Below, one piece after another: positions 46,290-56,865 of a DNA stretch of 64,000 nt; position 1 is the first letter of the stretch; each line of letters begins with the position of its first letter. The DNA lies in NCBI GenBank assembly GCA_001643675.2, contig LSRY02000023.1:597001-661000 (forward strand). Reading direction: 5' to 3'. The notes under the pieces are model-generated. The model was not told where the DNA came from and did not search any database. It worked only from the letters and a program-made list of their open reading frames with translations. The translations under genes were made by a program, and so were the position numbers. This DNA comes from Monocercomonoides exilis. Its lineage: Eukaryota; Preaxostyla; Oxymonadida; Polymastigidae.

Positions 46290-48180
46290 AGGGAGAGGAG
46301 GAGGAAGATAAATCTGGTTGTTCTTCTGTTTGAAGAGGGAAAGAAGGAATTTGTTGAAGAAAATGGATTGAAAAGAAAGGAAATGAAGGAGAAAGAGAGG
46401 AAGAAGAAGAAGAAAGTGAAGAAGATGTTGAGAGAGAAGAAGAAGAAGAAGAAGAAGAGGTTGAAGAAGATGATGATAACGATGATGATGAAGAAGCAGA
46501 AGCAGAAGATTCAGAAGATTCAGAAGAAAGAGGAAAAGATGAAAAAGGAGGTGAATGAAAATGATGAGTAGAAGATTCTGAAAACGAAGGAGCAGACGGA
46601 AAAGGCAACTGAGAAGGCTTCAGAACTTGAAATGGTGTTGGCTGAGAAGAGAAATCACAGAAATTTGAAGAAGAAGTCGAGAAGGAAGAAGAAGAAGAAG
46701 AAGAAGAAGAGAAACTGTATTCATTTGCGACTGGATCATCAAAGCAATATTTATTTTGATGCTTTAGAGAATAAACTGAATTTGTATCAACAGAAGAAGA
46801 AAAATCTGTTTGCTTTTCTTCATCCAAACATGAAAGTTTCATATTGTTTGCTTCTCCATCGCTTTCTTTACATTCCAATTGCTTCGCATAAAACGGGATT
46901 TCTTCCTCATTCATTTCTAATTTCTCCGATTTCTTTAATTTCTCCGAATACCACTTCTTCTTGTGCCTCAGCTCATCCACAAACTCCTCCATTTCTTTGA
47001 GAAGTGTCCGATTTTCCTTTCTTTTCTGCGTTTTTCTCTGCTTCTTCAGCTTCTGAATGAGTTTCCCCACTTCTTCTTCTGACTCTTCTCTTTTAACGCT
47101 CTCAGAAATCTTCCTTTCCAGTTCTTCTTCTGTCTCCTCTCCACCTCTTTCTCCTCGAATTCCCTCACTCAACAGCTCCCTCTCTCTCTCCTTCAGCCTT
47201 TCTTTCACTTCTCTCTCTGCCTCACTCCACATCTTCTTGTCAATATCATCCACAAGATTGTCTCTTCGTATCCAAACACCAAATTTCTTCGCTATTTTCT
47301 TCGCTTCTTTGATCTGCCGTGTGATGTGCTCGTATTCCATTCGCCTCATTTCTCTGTCTTGAAAATGGGATCCATAGCCATCGTCATTCGTAAAATCTCC
47401 AGAGTCATTGCCTGCTAAGCTGTTGTCTGAATCTGAATCTGAATCTGAATCAGTATTTGAATCTGAATTTTCCTGTTTTGTAATTTCCTTTTTTCGATGC
47501 TTCAGCTTTTTCAATAAAATTTTCTCCTCATTTTCCCATTTCTTGTTGAGAAGAAGAGTTAGCTCGCTCAACAATTTATGAAATTCTTTTGATTCATTTC
47601 CTTTCATTTCAATAACTGAAACATGAAGCTCTTCAAGATCGTTTAATGCTCTGCTTTGATCAAAATGGATGTATGAATTGCTTGCTAGCACTCCACCAGA
47701 AATTTTTCTGTTTTCACCAACTGATACAGACTGTAAAGATTTTGATTGCTTGGAAAATTTTGAATAAATAAAGTTGTTACTAGAATTATTGCTCAATGAA
47801 TAATCAGATAATTCTGAATCAATACAAAAAGGCGAACAAGATAAAATTGAACACTGGCACTTTTCAAGTACCTTTTTATTAACAGGATTTCCAAAAACGA
47901 AATCACAATTTGCGATACTGTTTTCGATGGATTGATCTTTTTTGCTGGTTGCAACATCATTTTCACGCTTTTCCAAACAATTGAAAGGATTTGATACAAT
48001 AGATAAAAAACATTCATCAAATGTATCGCTTGAATTCGTAGAAATTGGAGAATATTGAGCCATAGACAAAAATTGAGCATCAAATAACTGCGAGTGAAAT
48101 AAAGAGGGATAACTGGAATTTTTGCTGACAGTTTGAAAGCCAAACTCCTTTAAAGCATTTCTATAAATTGTATTATTCAT
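45235..48180 (-). CDS. Large Ser-rich protein with coiled coil, 981 residues
   Basis: A single open frame starts at ATG 48180 (MNNTIYRNALKEFGFQTVSK). Residues 1-200 are weakly ordered. Next comes a Lys/Glu coiled coil (ELLSELTLLLNKKWENEEKI, then an acidic TDSDSDSDSD repeat, then KEAKKIAKKFGVWIRRDNLV and long Glu/Arg/Lys helices to about residue 430). A vast Ser-rich section follows, including one run of about 30 Ser made by a GAA/TTC repeat, then a SIQ/EIQ repeat block (IQSEIQSEIQPQIQTPIQSS) and further Ser/Pro tracts. The C-terminus (LLSEIEQMLTEEQ, then LSEEVQLHLRNSMPVVFDAS) is again ordered. The terminal helices and coiled coil suggest a structural or scaffold role. No recognised family. 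Confidence 0.75.
45740..46085 (-). repeat. Degenerate 12/24-nt coding repeat (S/E-I-Q-x)
   Basis: Tandem units like gattgaatttct on the plus strand encode a repeating Ser/Glu-Ile/Asn-Gln-Ser/Phe/Pro tetrapeptide about 25 times. Units vary, so expansion is not recent throughout. Confidence 0.8.
46195..46287. repeat. (GAA)n trinucleotide repeat in coding sequence
   Basis: A near-perfect GAA tract of about 30 units on the plus strand encodes the poly-Ser run of the minus-strand protein. It is likely length-variable. Confidence 0.95.
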
Positions 48181-49047
48181 TGTAGTTAGAAATAAGATTC
48201 CGCCATTTCAAAAAAATGAAATTCAATAAAAAGTTATTTACTGAAATAATTTGTAAAGGGTATTTATGAAGAAAACAATGTGATTATTTGAATCACATTC
48301 TCAAACAAATTCAAAATATTTTCGATCCAAAAACTTGAAAAAATAACAATTTATTCTATTCTTTTCAAAAAATATTTATGAGAATTTTTATTCAAATTTT
48401 TGAAACATAAATGAATAATAAAAAGTGAAAAAGTTTGAATGAAATAATATCAAAAGAAATTGGTCAAGACTTTTTTCTTTTTTTAAATAAATTAATTGAT
48501 AGATAATGAGTTCTTTATTGAGTTTATTTCACATTTTTTATTGGAATTCAGGAATAGTACTCGAAAATATGAAATGGGTAATCATCGATCAAACATTTAA
48601 TTATGGGTTGTATTATTTTCCAAATAATTTTCAAATTTAGCACTTCACATTTTTCACATCATAAGCATTCAAAACAGCTTTTTCTATTTTTCTTTCCTGA
48701 GAAATACTTTTGTTTATAATTGAGAATTCCAATTTACAAATGAAATGTTAGTAATAATTTGTGAAAGAACATATTCATGGAAGATAATTTGAGTTTTCCA
48801 AAATAGAATTATATCATCAGTGATATAAGATGAAAAACTTATTATTTGCTGATTTACATACAACTGATTTTGTGTCATTAACAAATAAAAACGAACAAAG
48901 ATCAAAAAAGAGTTGGAAAACACACTTTTAACTTGCATTAAAACGAACACATAAAAAAAACTTAACAAAATAAAATTCGACTCAAATTATCAAAAAGTCC
49001 ATTTGATCGTTCATTTGAGCGATTTTGCAAAAACACTTTGTTCCATT
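48181..49047. other. AT-rich spacer
   Basis: No exon or repeat recognised in about 870 bp. Confidence 0.45.
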
Positions 49048-49926
49048 TCATCCTTCATTTGCCATCGCTTTCCAATATGCATCGAAGAACTTCGAATTCA
49101 CACGTGAGACTACTCCATCGTTGCACTCCAACAGTCTTAGCTCCCCAGTTGATTCATCTATTCCATCAACGACAACTGCAATAAAATGTCCAATAGGCAA
49201 AGGCTTCATAGAATGAAGGATATAACCAATGAAGGAAAACTCTGTTTGAGGAAAGTTGAACGAATCATATGTCTGTTGTTTCGCTGAGCCAGGTTTCACC
49301 ACCATTGATTTCGGAGTCGACCCATTTCCACAGAATGTTGTTGTTTTTGGTGGAGGAACAACTGGAATGTTATCTTGTAAGCTGTGATAAACGGACAGGA
49401 TCTTCGGAAATCTATCTATTTGAGTCCACTGAAAAAACATAGTACTCATCCCACAGTATGAGTCAACACATAGTTCTTGATCAGTAATCTGCTCCATCAC
49501 TCTCAACGATTGATTCAACACTTCAACAACAGATGGATGATGAATAACAACATGAAACGAAGGGAACTGGTTGTTGACGCGAACATGGCAACACCTCCCA
49601 CAGAGTTTGAATGAAGACTGCTTCACAATGAAATCTTTTTTGATATTGCATCCATCAGTTGCTGCACTGTTCAAAACAGAATTGAACGCTGTTGTAATTC
49701 CCATTGGATCAGTAATGCTCCCACCATTTCTTTCGATGAATGATTTGAATGATTTTGTTCCCCAGATCTTTTTAGTGATGCTGTGTGAACGGATTGCGTT
49801 GAAAAGCCTTCCAAAAATTAATGCTCCTCCACGTTTCTTTTTGACATCACAAGTCACACCAAATGAAGCCAAACACTGACAAACTGATGCCAAAGCACAC
49901 AACGCTCCAAAATTGATAAGTTCGCT
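49048..49926 (-). CDS. USP-like (C19-type) ubiquitin protease domain, 5' end unresolved
   Basis: Minus strand, stop at 49048, open to a TGA at 49929. An acceptor-like gttgaag ends at about 49925, so an upstream exon may exist. The 292 residues begin SELINFGALCALASVCQCLA, aligning with the USP Cys box (N-L-G-N-T-C-Y-x-x-S-x-x-Q) with the nucleophile Cys kept but Asn-Thr and Tyr replaced. Two Cys clusters (LCGRCCHVRV and VDSYCG) sit where the USP zinc ribbon lies. The C-terminal His box is FIGYILHSMKPLPIGHFIAV followed by LLECNDGVVSRV, matching H-S-G...G-H-Y-x-A...N/D-D-x-x-V. The family removes ubiquitin from substrates. The altered Cys box may lower activity. A second, broken USP-like sequence lies 3 kb away on the other strand. 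Confidence 0.6.
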   Translation of the reverse strand, partial: SELINFGALCALASVCQCLASFGVTCDVKKKRGGALIFGRLFNAIRSHSITKKIWGTKSFKSFIERNGGSITDPMGITTAFNSVLNSAATDGCNIKKDFIVKQSSFKLCGRCCHVRVNNQFPSFHVVIHHPSVVEVLNQSLRVMEQITDQELCVDSYCGMSTMFFQWTQIDRFPKILSVYHSLQDNIPVVPPPKTTTFCGNGSTPKSMVVKPGSAKQQTYDSFNFPQTEFSFIGYILHSMKPLPIGHFIAVVVDGIDESTGELRLLECNDGVVSRVNSKFFDAYWKAMANEG

Positions 49927-50060
49927 TCAACTTTCGCAAAACACCTGAACATATGAACGTGATTCTTTCGAAAAAGGGTTAGTCGGGAATAGCAAAGAAG
50001 GAGAAAATTGAAAGAAATTGCTCATCTGTGGAACTGTTAGAAGAATTGAATAAGGATTTC

Positions 50061-50850
50061 TTAATGCTTCCATTGAAGTCTGTTGCTTCTATACAACAAC
50101 AAAAAAAAAAAAAAAAAAATAAACAAATAATTATTGATTTGCCTGAAAAATGAATCAGGCAAATTTGAAAAAAAAATCTCTATTTCCATTTTCATTCCTC
50201 CTCTTTTTTCATCTGTGCATTTCATTTCTTTTCTTTTCATAAAATCTTCCTCACTCTCTGTCTCTTCCTCATCACTTTCTTCTTCTTCAGACATTTGATC
50301 AGCAGCCTCATCTTCGTCTGAAGAAATGACACTGCAACATGAAGATGAAGAGGGCTTCCGTAATGTTAAATTTGTCGATTTTTCTTTTTCATACTCCATC
50401 AAATTATCTCCAATGCATTTGATTCTGTAAGAAAAATCCTGCTCAAGTCCTTGTTGTGAAAACCATTCATTCAGGCACAGCAGCATTTTTTCTTGGACAT
50501 GCGGGTTCGATTCATTGAAAGGGAGCTTCATCTTCTGGACGATTTTGTGCAATGGTGCTTTTATTAAAAATGAATATTTAAAGACAAAAGAAAGATTACA
50601 AAAAAGAAATTTAATGTTAAATAAAACAAAAACAAAGAAACAAACATCCAAAATTTGTCATTCGATTATTCAGAAAAATATTTCCGTTGGAAGATTTACA
50701 AAAAAATTCGAAGAGGACTTTATTTGCATGATCAACTGACATTTGTCCAAAAAAGTTTGACAGTGAATCAACATCATTCATTATACTGCTTTTCCGCAAG
50801 CTTGAATGAATCCGAGAAGATCCAGAGGAAGACAACTTCTGAGAGGACAT
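50061..50850 (-). CDS. Hypothetical acidic protein, two exons
   Basis: Exon 1 is 50850-50646 and exon 2 is 50557-50061, with an 88-nt intron (GTTTGT...AAAAG, phase 1) that joins MTNFG to SPLHKIVQKMKLPFNESNPH. The product is up to 233 residues. It begins MSSQKLSSSGSSRIHSSLRK, has an ordered centre (EKMLLCLNEWFSQQGLEQDF, YRIKCIGDNLMEYEKEKS) and then a Ser-rich and strongly acidic region (SDEDEAADQMSEEEESDEEE). The final 25 residues encoded by a T-rich run are suspicious, and the true end may be an unrecognised intron. It sits just upstream of the USP-like frame on the same strand, so the two could be one gene, but no phase-consistent junction was found. Family unknown. Confidence 0.5.
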
Positions 50851-51535
50851 CGAAGGAATCAGTTTTATGGGTTAAATCAGCTTATGACTGAAATTTTTTT
50901 ATTAAAATATTTATTAATAATTTAAAAAAATATACTTTATTAAAAACTCACAAAATTTTAAAATTTGATAAAAAAATGTGATACATATAAAGAAAAAAAT
51001 AAATTAAATATTTAAAACACTTTAAAGAAAACAATGGTGATCACAAAATGACAGAATCCTCAGGGGTCTGTTTTTTGTTTAAAATGATTGTTTTCACCAT
51101 TTTAACTTCATCTATAGCCAAAAAACTGTATTCTTCCACCTGCAATTTTCGCCCTTTAACGCTTATTTTTTTGATCTTTTTGACCCCTTGGAAATTCGGA
51201 TCATGTGTCAGATATTTTTTTCATTGAAGAATGATATTATATGTTATTTATTATTCTTTTTAAATGCAAATATAATTTGTCAAAAGACATATTCATTAAT
51301 GCGACGAATTTTCAATAAACCTTCAATTGAAGAAAATTTTAATTTTTCATATCTTTTTCTGAAAAGAAATATTCAAAAAATTTATTTACATATTCCAATC
51401 ACGTTAAAAAATTTTTTTAACAATTTTGAAAATAGCCAAATAAAGAAAAAATAACAATACATATTTTTTTAAATAAAAAATAAATATTTTAGAATAATTG
51501 TGATTTACCATAAGAAAACATTTATTTGAGAAAAA
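50851..51535. other. AT-rich spacer with a short inverted repeat
   Basis: It contains caggggtct near 51061 and gacccctt near 51180, an inverted pair about 120 bp apart. No gene recognised. Confidence 0.4.
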
Positions 51536-52564
51536 TGTCGTTTTCAATACACGAATCGACATTGAATTCTTGATTCAATGTTCTATGGAATGATATAAAA
51601 CGAATTGGTGGAGATGACGTGGATTCGTTGCTTGCCTATTTGTTTTCCACTTATAGGCAATCATCTTCAGTAATTAATGATTTACTGAAGTCTTTAAATG
51701 GTTTGATTTTTAATTTTTTTGAATTATGTTAGAAAATATTATTTTGACTCTCAATTATTTTTTTCATTTATATTTGTTTATTATTTATTTTTTTTTTGAA
51801 ACAGAATATCACATAAAGCTGCTGGAAGACATGTCTGTGGCGTACAACAACACTCCGTTGCACACTCAAACAACAATGCTTCAAGCCCTGTCCCGAAACA
51901 CAACATTATCCGATTTACAGGACTATGGATATGATGTGACAGAAGGAAAATTTATTTGCGCGAAACAAACATTAAAGAAAAACCAAGGATTTATCATCCC
52001 TCCTGAAAAACCTCATCTTCCGTCTTGCAAAAGTGGTTTGTGTTTATTTTATTTTATTTTTTTGAATAATTTTCTCTGTTTATTTAAGGCTTAAATGAAC
52101 AGGATTGGGAAAAGGGCAACAACTGGATGTTGGCCCATTCAACTGAAGCCTCAACTTCGCTTCAGTCAGCAAAGAAAAGACAGCGAGCTGAGCCGGACTA
52201 TGCGAGATTTATTGATAAAGCAGCGTGGGATGAAGAAATATTAACAGAAAACTCTTCTTCAAAGAAAAAGCAATCTTTTTCTTCTTCAACATCATCTCAA
52301 CAAAACAAAAAATCTGATACCATTTCAGAAAAAAATCCTTCATCAAAAAATTTTTCTCCGTCTCAAGCTGTTGATGCTCCAATCAGTACTCCAATTAGGA
52401 GAGAAAGGGGCTCAAGAAAAAATCAAAATCAAACATCAAATTACAAACGTTATTCTTCTCCATCTCACATACCAATTCACAAAATATTCAAATCAAAAAC
52501 TTCTTCTTCACAAATTTCAATTACAAAAAAATTGAAAGAAAAAATAAATTCTTCATCATTTTAA
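51536..52564 (+). pseudogene. N-terminal part of a transposon-type protein, three exons, one in-frame TGA
   Basis: Exons are 51536-51701, 51805-52035 and 52089-52564 with introns of 103 and 53 nt and matching phases (1 and 1). Protein: MSFSIHESTLNS, then TGA at 51572, then FNVLWNDIKRIGGDDVDSLL, LLKSLNEYHIKLLEDMSVAY, the block NNTPLHTQTTMLQALSRNTT with LSDLQDYGYDVTEGKF, and IIPPEKPHLPSCKSG. That block looks like a DNA-binding/regulatory N-terminus of the kind I associate with protist HGK-motif DDE transposases, though this is recollection. The last exon turns Ser/Lys-rich and stops at 52564, directly before a MITE. With the transposase core at 54.3 kb it may be one interrupted unit. The single TGA suggests a relic. 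Confidence 0.5.
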
Positions 52565-52593
52565 AATTATAATGTGTTTGTGAGTGAGCAATT

Positions 52594-52831
52594 GGGTGAT
52601 TCTTTTTGAAGTCACAAATGTTAAATTTTCAAATACTTCAAAAATTTCATATTTTGCTAATTATTTTGTTAACAAATATCAAACTTCACTTAAAAGGAAT
52701 CTATCAGTTGATAATTTTATTTCAAACATTCTTGACGAGATTCGTTAGAAGAAACAGAAATTTGAGCAAAATATGAAATTTTTGAAGTTTTAGATAATTA
52801 AACATTTGTGACTTTTCAAAAATAATCTACC
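52594..52831. mobile_element. MITE copy, GGGTNATT family, inserted between transposon parts
   Basis: The left arm gggtgattctttttgaagtc and the right arm on the minus strand, ggtagattatttttgaaaag, lead into shared gtcacaaatgtt and then aaaatttcatatttt on both sides. The centre contains caaacttcacttaaaaggaa, the internal motif found in the 26.8- and 60.9-kb copies. Protein-like sequence resumes directly at its right edge (VDYFSSPTLIPPQAF), so it probably interrupted a longer gene. Confidence 0.8.
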
Positions 52832-52836
52832 AATTA

Positions 52837-53990
52837 TTGGTAGATTATTTTTCTTCACCCACATTAATTCCACCTCAAGCATTTCATAATCTCTTTTCTT
52901 CATTTTCCAAAGAGAATAACACTTCAACACTTCAACAACAAAGCATTCAATCTTCAAATAATGAAATATATCAACAAAAAAATACTTCAAATAATATTTC
53001 TAAAAAGAATGCCAAAGAAAATTCAATAAAAAATCATTCTCATTCTCAATATTCTTCTGATTCATCAATTTTTTCTAACACAATATCGCAAATAACAAAA
53101 GGATTGCCAAACTTAGGCAACACATGCTATTTGACTTCTCTTCTTCAAATCTTTTCTTCTATGCAATTCAAAAACCATCTTTAATCAAAAAACAAACAGC
53201 TTTGAAAAACACATCTTTGCGTGTTTTAAGTGTTTGTCAACAACTGGATAAAGATGGAACTGCAGTGCGTTCATGGGTCCCATCTCTTATTGACAAATGT
53301 GAAAATTTCTGCAACTTTGGTTGCAGACAGCAGCAAAAAGTGGCTGAGGCAATATACAGTCTTCGCCAACTTCTTCGAAAAGATAAGTTAATAATCAAGG
53401 ATACCTTCAATCCTGTTTTAATAACTCATTTCAAATGCCAAAAATGTCAAAAAATATCAAACCGATTCGATGAAATTAGCAACAATGTGGTAATCAATTC
53501 TTCCCCGACTCATTATGGATTATCTTCTCTCTTTGCAACTGAAGTTTTGGAAGGAAAGAATTGTGTTTATTGCAATAAATGCAACGAAAAATGCTGTGCT
53601 GCTAGATGGGAAGAAATGGCTGCATTTCCAGAGGTGCTAGCCCTTTGTCATGAATGCGCTGATGCTGCTTGTTCTACTCCTTCAAGAACATAACTTATAG
53701 AAACAGATCATGTTAACCAGCACACTTTCTGCTAAGGTTTTTCTGCGGAAAGTATTCAACATCTCCAAAAGAACAATAATGAAATCATCATATATCATCT
53801 TGTTGGGCAAATACCATTTAAGCGTCTGGATCAAAGAAATGGACATGACATTGCTATCGTAAAAAGGAAGAGTGGACATGATATCAAATTGAAAGTTTGC
53901 AATGATGAAAGTGTTTCTGAATTCGATAGTGACAAATGGAGTTCTTCATGGAATGATCTTCACTCACAAGGTTTCACTCTTTCCCTTTCA
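52837..53990 (+). pseudogene. USP-like deubiquitinase relic inside the transposon region
   Basis: After a Ser/Asn/Gln-rich lead the frame reads GLPNLGNTCYLTSLLQIFSS, a textbook USP Cys box with Cys intact. A frameshift near 53165 moves to KKQTALKNTSLRVLSVCQQL, then HFKCQKCQKISNRFDE and NCVYCNKCNEKCC, the two C-x-x-C pairs of the USP zinc ribbon. A stop at 53691 and another frame change precede EIIIYHLVGQIPFKRLDQRN, GHDIAIVKRK and VCNDESVSEFD, the His-box region (H in GH, then N-D). Domain order is complete, so it descends from a whole USP. At least two disabling changes mean it is now a pseudogene. Confidence 0.65.
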
Positions 53991-54286
53991 TTTTACAGAA
54001 AGAAAAAACAAAGCCAACATTTTCAACAATTCAGTTCGGTGGTTCCTCTTCTTCATCTTTTTCAGAAACATCAAATTTGCACACTTCAGATGACAGATCA
54101 TCATCATCAACAACAACAACTTCGTCATCATCATTTATCACACCACCACATGATACTTCTTCCACTCCACATCTTCATTCATCAACCACATCTTCATATG
54201 GATTGGAAGCACTAAAAGAAAGAAGAAAGAAAATAGACATGTTTTCTCCGAATGAATAGAGATTAATCTCCAAGCCCAAAACAAAA

Positions 54287-55497
54287 TTGTGGAATGGGTT
54301 TTCAGAAGAAACAAATATCAAAGTTTCTCTTTCCAACTTACACAAACTCACCACCAACTTCTCCAAAGCAATAAGACGAACTGACCTTTGTGGAATGTTC
54401 GAGAAACTCAACTATCTGGAAAACAAACTCAAATCTTCACAAAACAAAAATGGACTTTCTTCTGCTGAGTTTCATACACTCAAACTTCTTCGACAACATC
54501 GTCTTGTTGCAGAAATACAACGAAAACGTTATCAATCAACTGTTGATAATCTGAAAGACGGAGAAGCAGTCTTCGTCTTCGACTTCAAAGAGAAATGGAA
54601 ACTCCCTATTAGAAAGAACCAACTTCAACAAGAATTCTTTAATTATCAACAGGTTTCTCAATTCACAATCATCTCTCTTCAAAAAATTAATAATCAACAA
54701 ATGAAACGAACATTCAACTTCTTCTCCGACTGCCTTTCAAATGATCACAGATTTGTTATTGAGTGTCTTGAATCTGTGATCAAAAGACACTTCTTCTCAG
54801 ACACTCACACTTTTAAGTTCTTCTGCGATTCGGGCCCACACAACCGAAATCGCTTCCTACTTCACTTCATCCTCTCAAAACAATCCAAACTTCTGAAAAA
54901 GAAAAATACTCAACTCAACTTCTTCGCTGAGCACCACGGAAAAAATATCTGCGATAGTGAATTCGGTGCGTTAGTGAATGCAATCGACAACAATCTTTCC
55001 ACTGAACACATCACTTCACTTCATGATTTGATCGATTTCTTTAAAAACAATATGAACACTTCGATATCAGCTTCTTCAACTTCACAATCGAACAACTTCT
55101 CAACATCCTCATCAAACTCTTCACCATCTTCAACATCTATCAATAACTTTGAGCATGAGAGGTCCTTTGAAGAATATGTACCATCTTAGCAAATTTCATG
55201 GCCATCTCTGTCAGTCCCTCACATGAATGATTACTTGTATTTTGAGCGCAAATGATCATTTGTCTGTGCTTCAGCTGTTGGATATCTTCCTCAACGCTCT
55301 CTGGTTGCCCTCGAATCTTCAACAATGAAAGAAAAAGTTCAACGAACAAGGAAGTTATTTCACTCTGATATCACATCATCTAACTCTTCTCTTCTTTCTC
55401 AATTTTCTCAAGATCTTCTTTCAAGGAGATTTGAGCTTCTTCTTGACTCTTCTTCTTTTAATGAATCTCAAAATTGTATTAATGGTGTCCCTTTTTA
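54287..55497 (+). pseudogene. DDE/RNase H-like transposase core with HGK motif
   Basis: The long open part (54287-55189) reads LKLLRQHRLVAEIQRKRYQS, then the first catalytic block EAVFVFDFKEKWKLP, the second FFCDSGPHNRNRFLLHFIL and the third NFFAEHHGKNICDSEFGALV. The spacing and residues (D...D-S-G-P-H...E-H-H-G-K-x-x-x-D) fit an RNase H-fold transposase whose superfamily I cannot name securely. After the stop at 55189 similar sequence continues in another frame (PHMNDYLYFERK, then YLPQRSLVALESSTMKEKVQ and LLSRRFELLLDSSSFNESQN) to a stop at 55497. Catalytic residues in the open part look intact, but the C-terminal break suggests inactivity. Confidence 0.6.
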
Positions 55498-55504
55498 AGA
55501 AACT

Positions 55505-55655
55505 AGTTGTTGTATATGCTTAGCTGGCACTCTATCGGAAGGGTGCTGGACATGACTGTTCGTATTAGATATTGCAGCCTTTGGGCTGCTTTATCCGGAC
55601 CTGGATACTACGAACAGCCTCCCAGGTGCTCAATAGTTAGAATCCCATTGTTTTC
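55505..55655. other. GC-rich structured segment, possible RNA or element end
   Basis: Against an AT-rich background this stretch can fold into a three-way junction: outer stem tgttcgta (55556-55563) with tacgaaca (55607-55614), inner hairpin gcagcctttgggctgc and inner hairpin tatccggacctggata. An upstream hairpin, gcactc...gggtgc, lies at 55526-55550. It lies directly after the transposase relic, so it could be a transposon terminus or a non-coding RNA. It does not fit a tRNA. Confidence 0.4.
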
Positions 55656-56865
55656 TTTCTGTTTCTGTCCCCATAATGTCCCTATAATTAATTTTGTTAT
55701 TGTCCCGCTTATATTTGTATTTGTCGAGATTCATTAATAGATAGAGTTGTGAGGGAATTCATTGATCTTTGGGTAAGGTTTTGTGAAGGGAGAGCTGTTG
55801 AGTGTGTGAAGTGATGTTATATCGTTGTATCTGTCTTTTCACTTTGTTGGATTTGATCTTTTTGAGTCAAAGTTAGAGAAATATCAGAAAGGGGAGAGAG
55901 GATGGAAAATAGAGGGAAAGAAGACAAGTTTGTTTTTGAACATTTTATATAAGTGTTCTTTTTTGTTTGGAATTGTCTTTGATACCACGAATTTGTTGTT
56001 AAAGTACTGTTTCTTCTTATATTTTTTATTGTTCAAAATTGTTGACGTTTTGTTGACATTTGGTGATTGTTTTTATGATTATGTGATAGAATTATGTTTT
56101 TTTGAATGTTATTGAATCTGATTAAAAATATTCTGATTGTTTTCTATTTTTTTTTATGATTAACATCATGAAGTACTTTTTGTTTTTTAAATCATTTTGA
56201 TTGTTGAACAATATTTTTATTTAAAGTATTTTTTTTTTCATTTTACTGATATTTTAACCTTTTCTGTAAAAACTCAAATTAGAATATTCAAGTATTTTCT
56301 CATTGAAACAATTCTTATTTCTTCCATATTGCTATGTCATATATTGAAAACCAACACACACAAAAAAATTAATCATGCATTTTTTCTGACAAATCAACAA
56401 AAAATTTTTCACTTCAAAAAAGATCTCTATGATCAAAAAATAATTTTTCATCACTTGCGAATTTGCAGGAATCATTATTAACCTAATGAAACACTTCAAC
56501 ATTATATAGGCATTATCTTGCTATATCAAATAAGCATTTCTGCATATTCCTGATCGACAGAAAAAATGAAATTTGACATGGGATTTTGGTGAACAAAAAT
56601 GTTTGAAATTTTGTGTTGATACTTAATTTTCGGAATTTTTCTTAATTTGCCAAAGATTCTATTATACATTTTTGAATATTTCTTTAGCTTTTCTTTGTGG
56701 AGATTCTATGGCTCTTTCTCGACTGAAGTCATAGTTGAATTTTGTTGTTTCCCGTTTCTTATGGAGAGAAGCAAATTATTCTATGTTTGTCCTTCAAGGC
56801 ATTTTGTTTGTTTATTTATTTTTTAATTTTAATTTTATTTCCAAGTCTTTTATTTTCTTCTTCTT
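55656..56865. other. AT-rich spacer
   Basis: No exon, repeat or RNA recognised. An open frame at 55825-56115 is AT-biased and hydrophobic without motifs. Confidence 0.4.

Noticed and set aside
55505-55655. tRNA gene
   Set aside because: No cloverleaf, no convincing A/B boxes and no acceptor stem.
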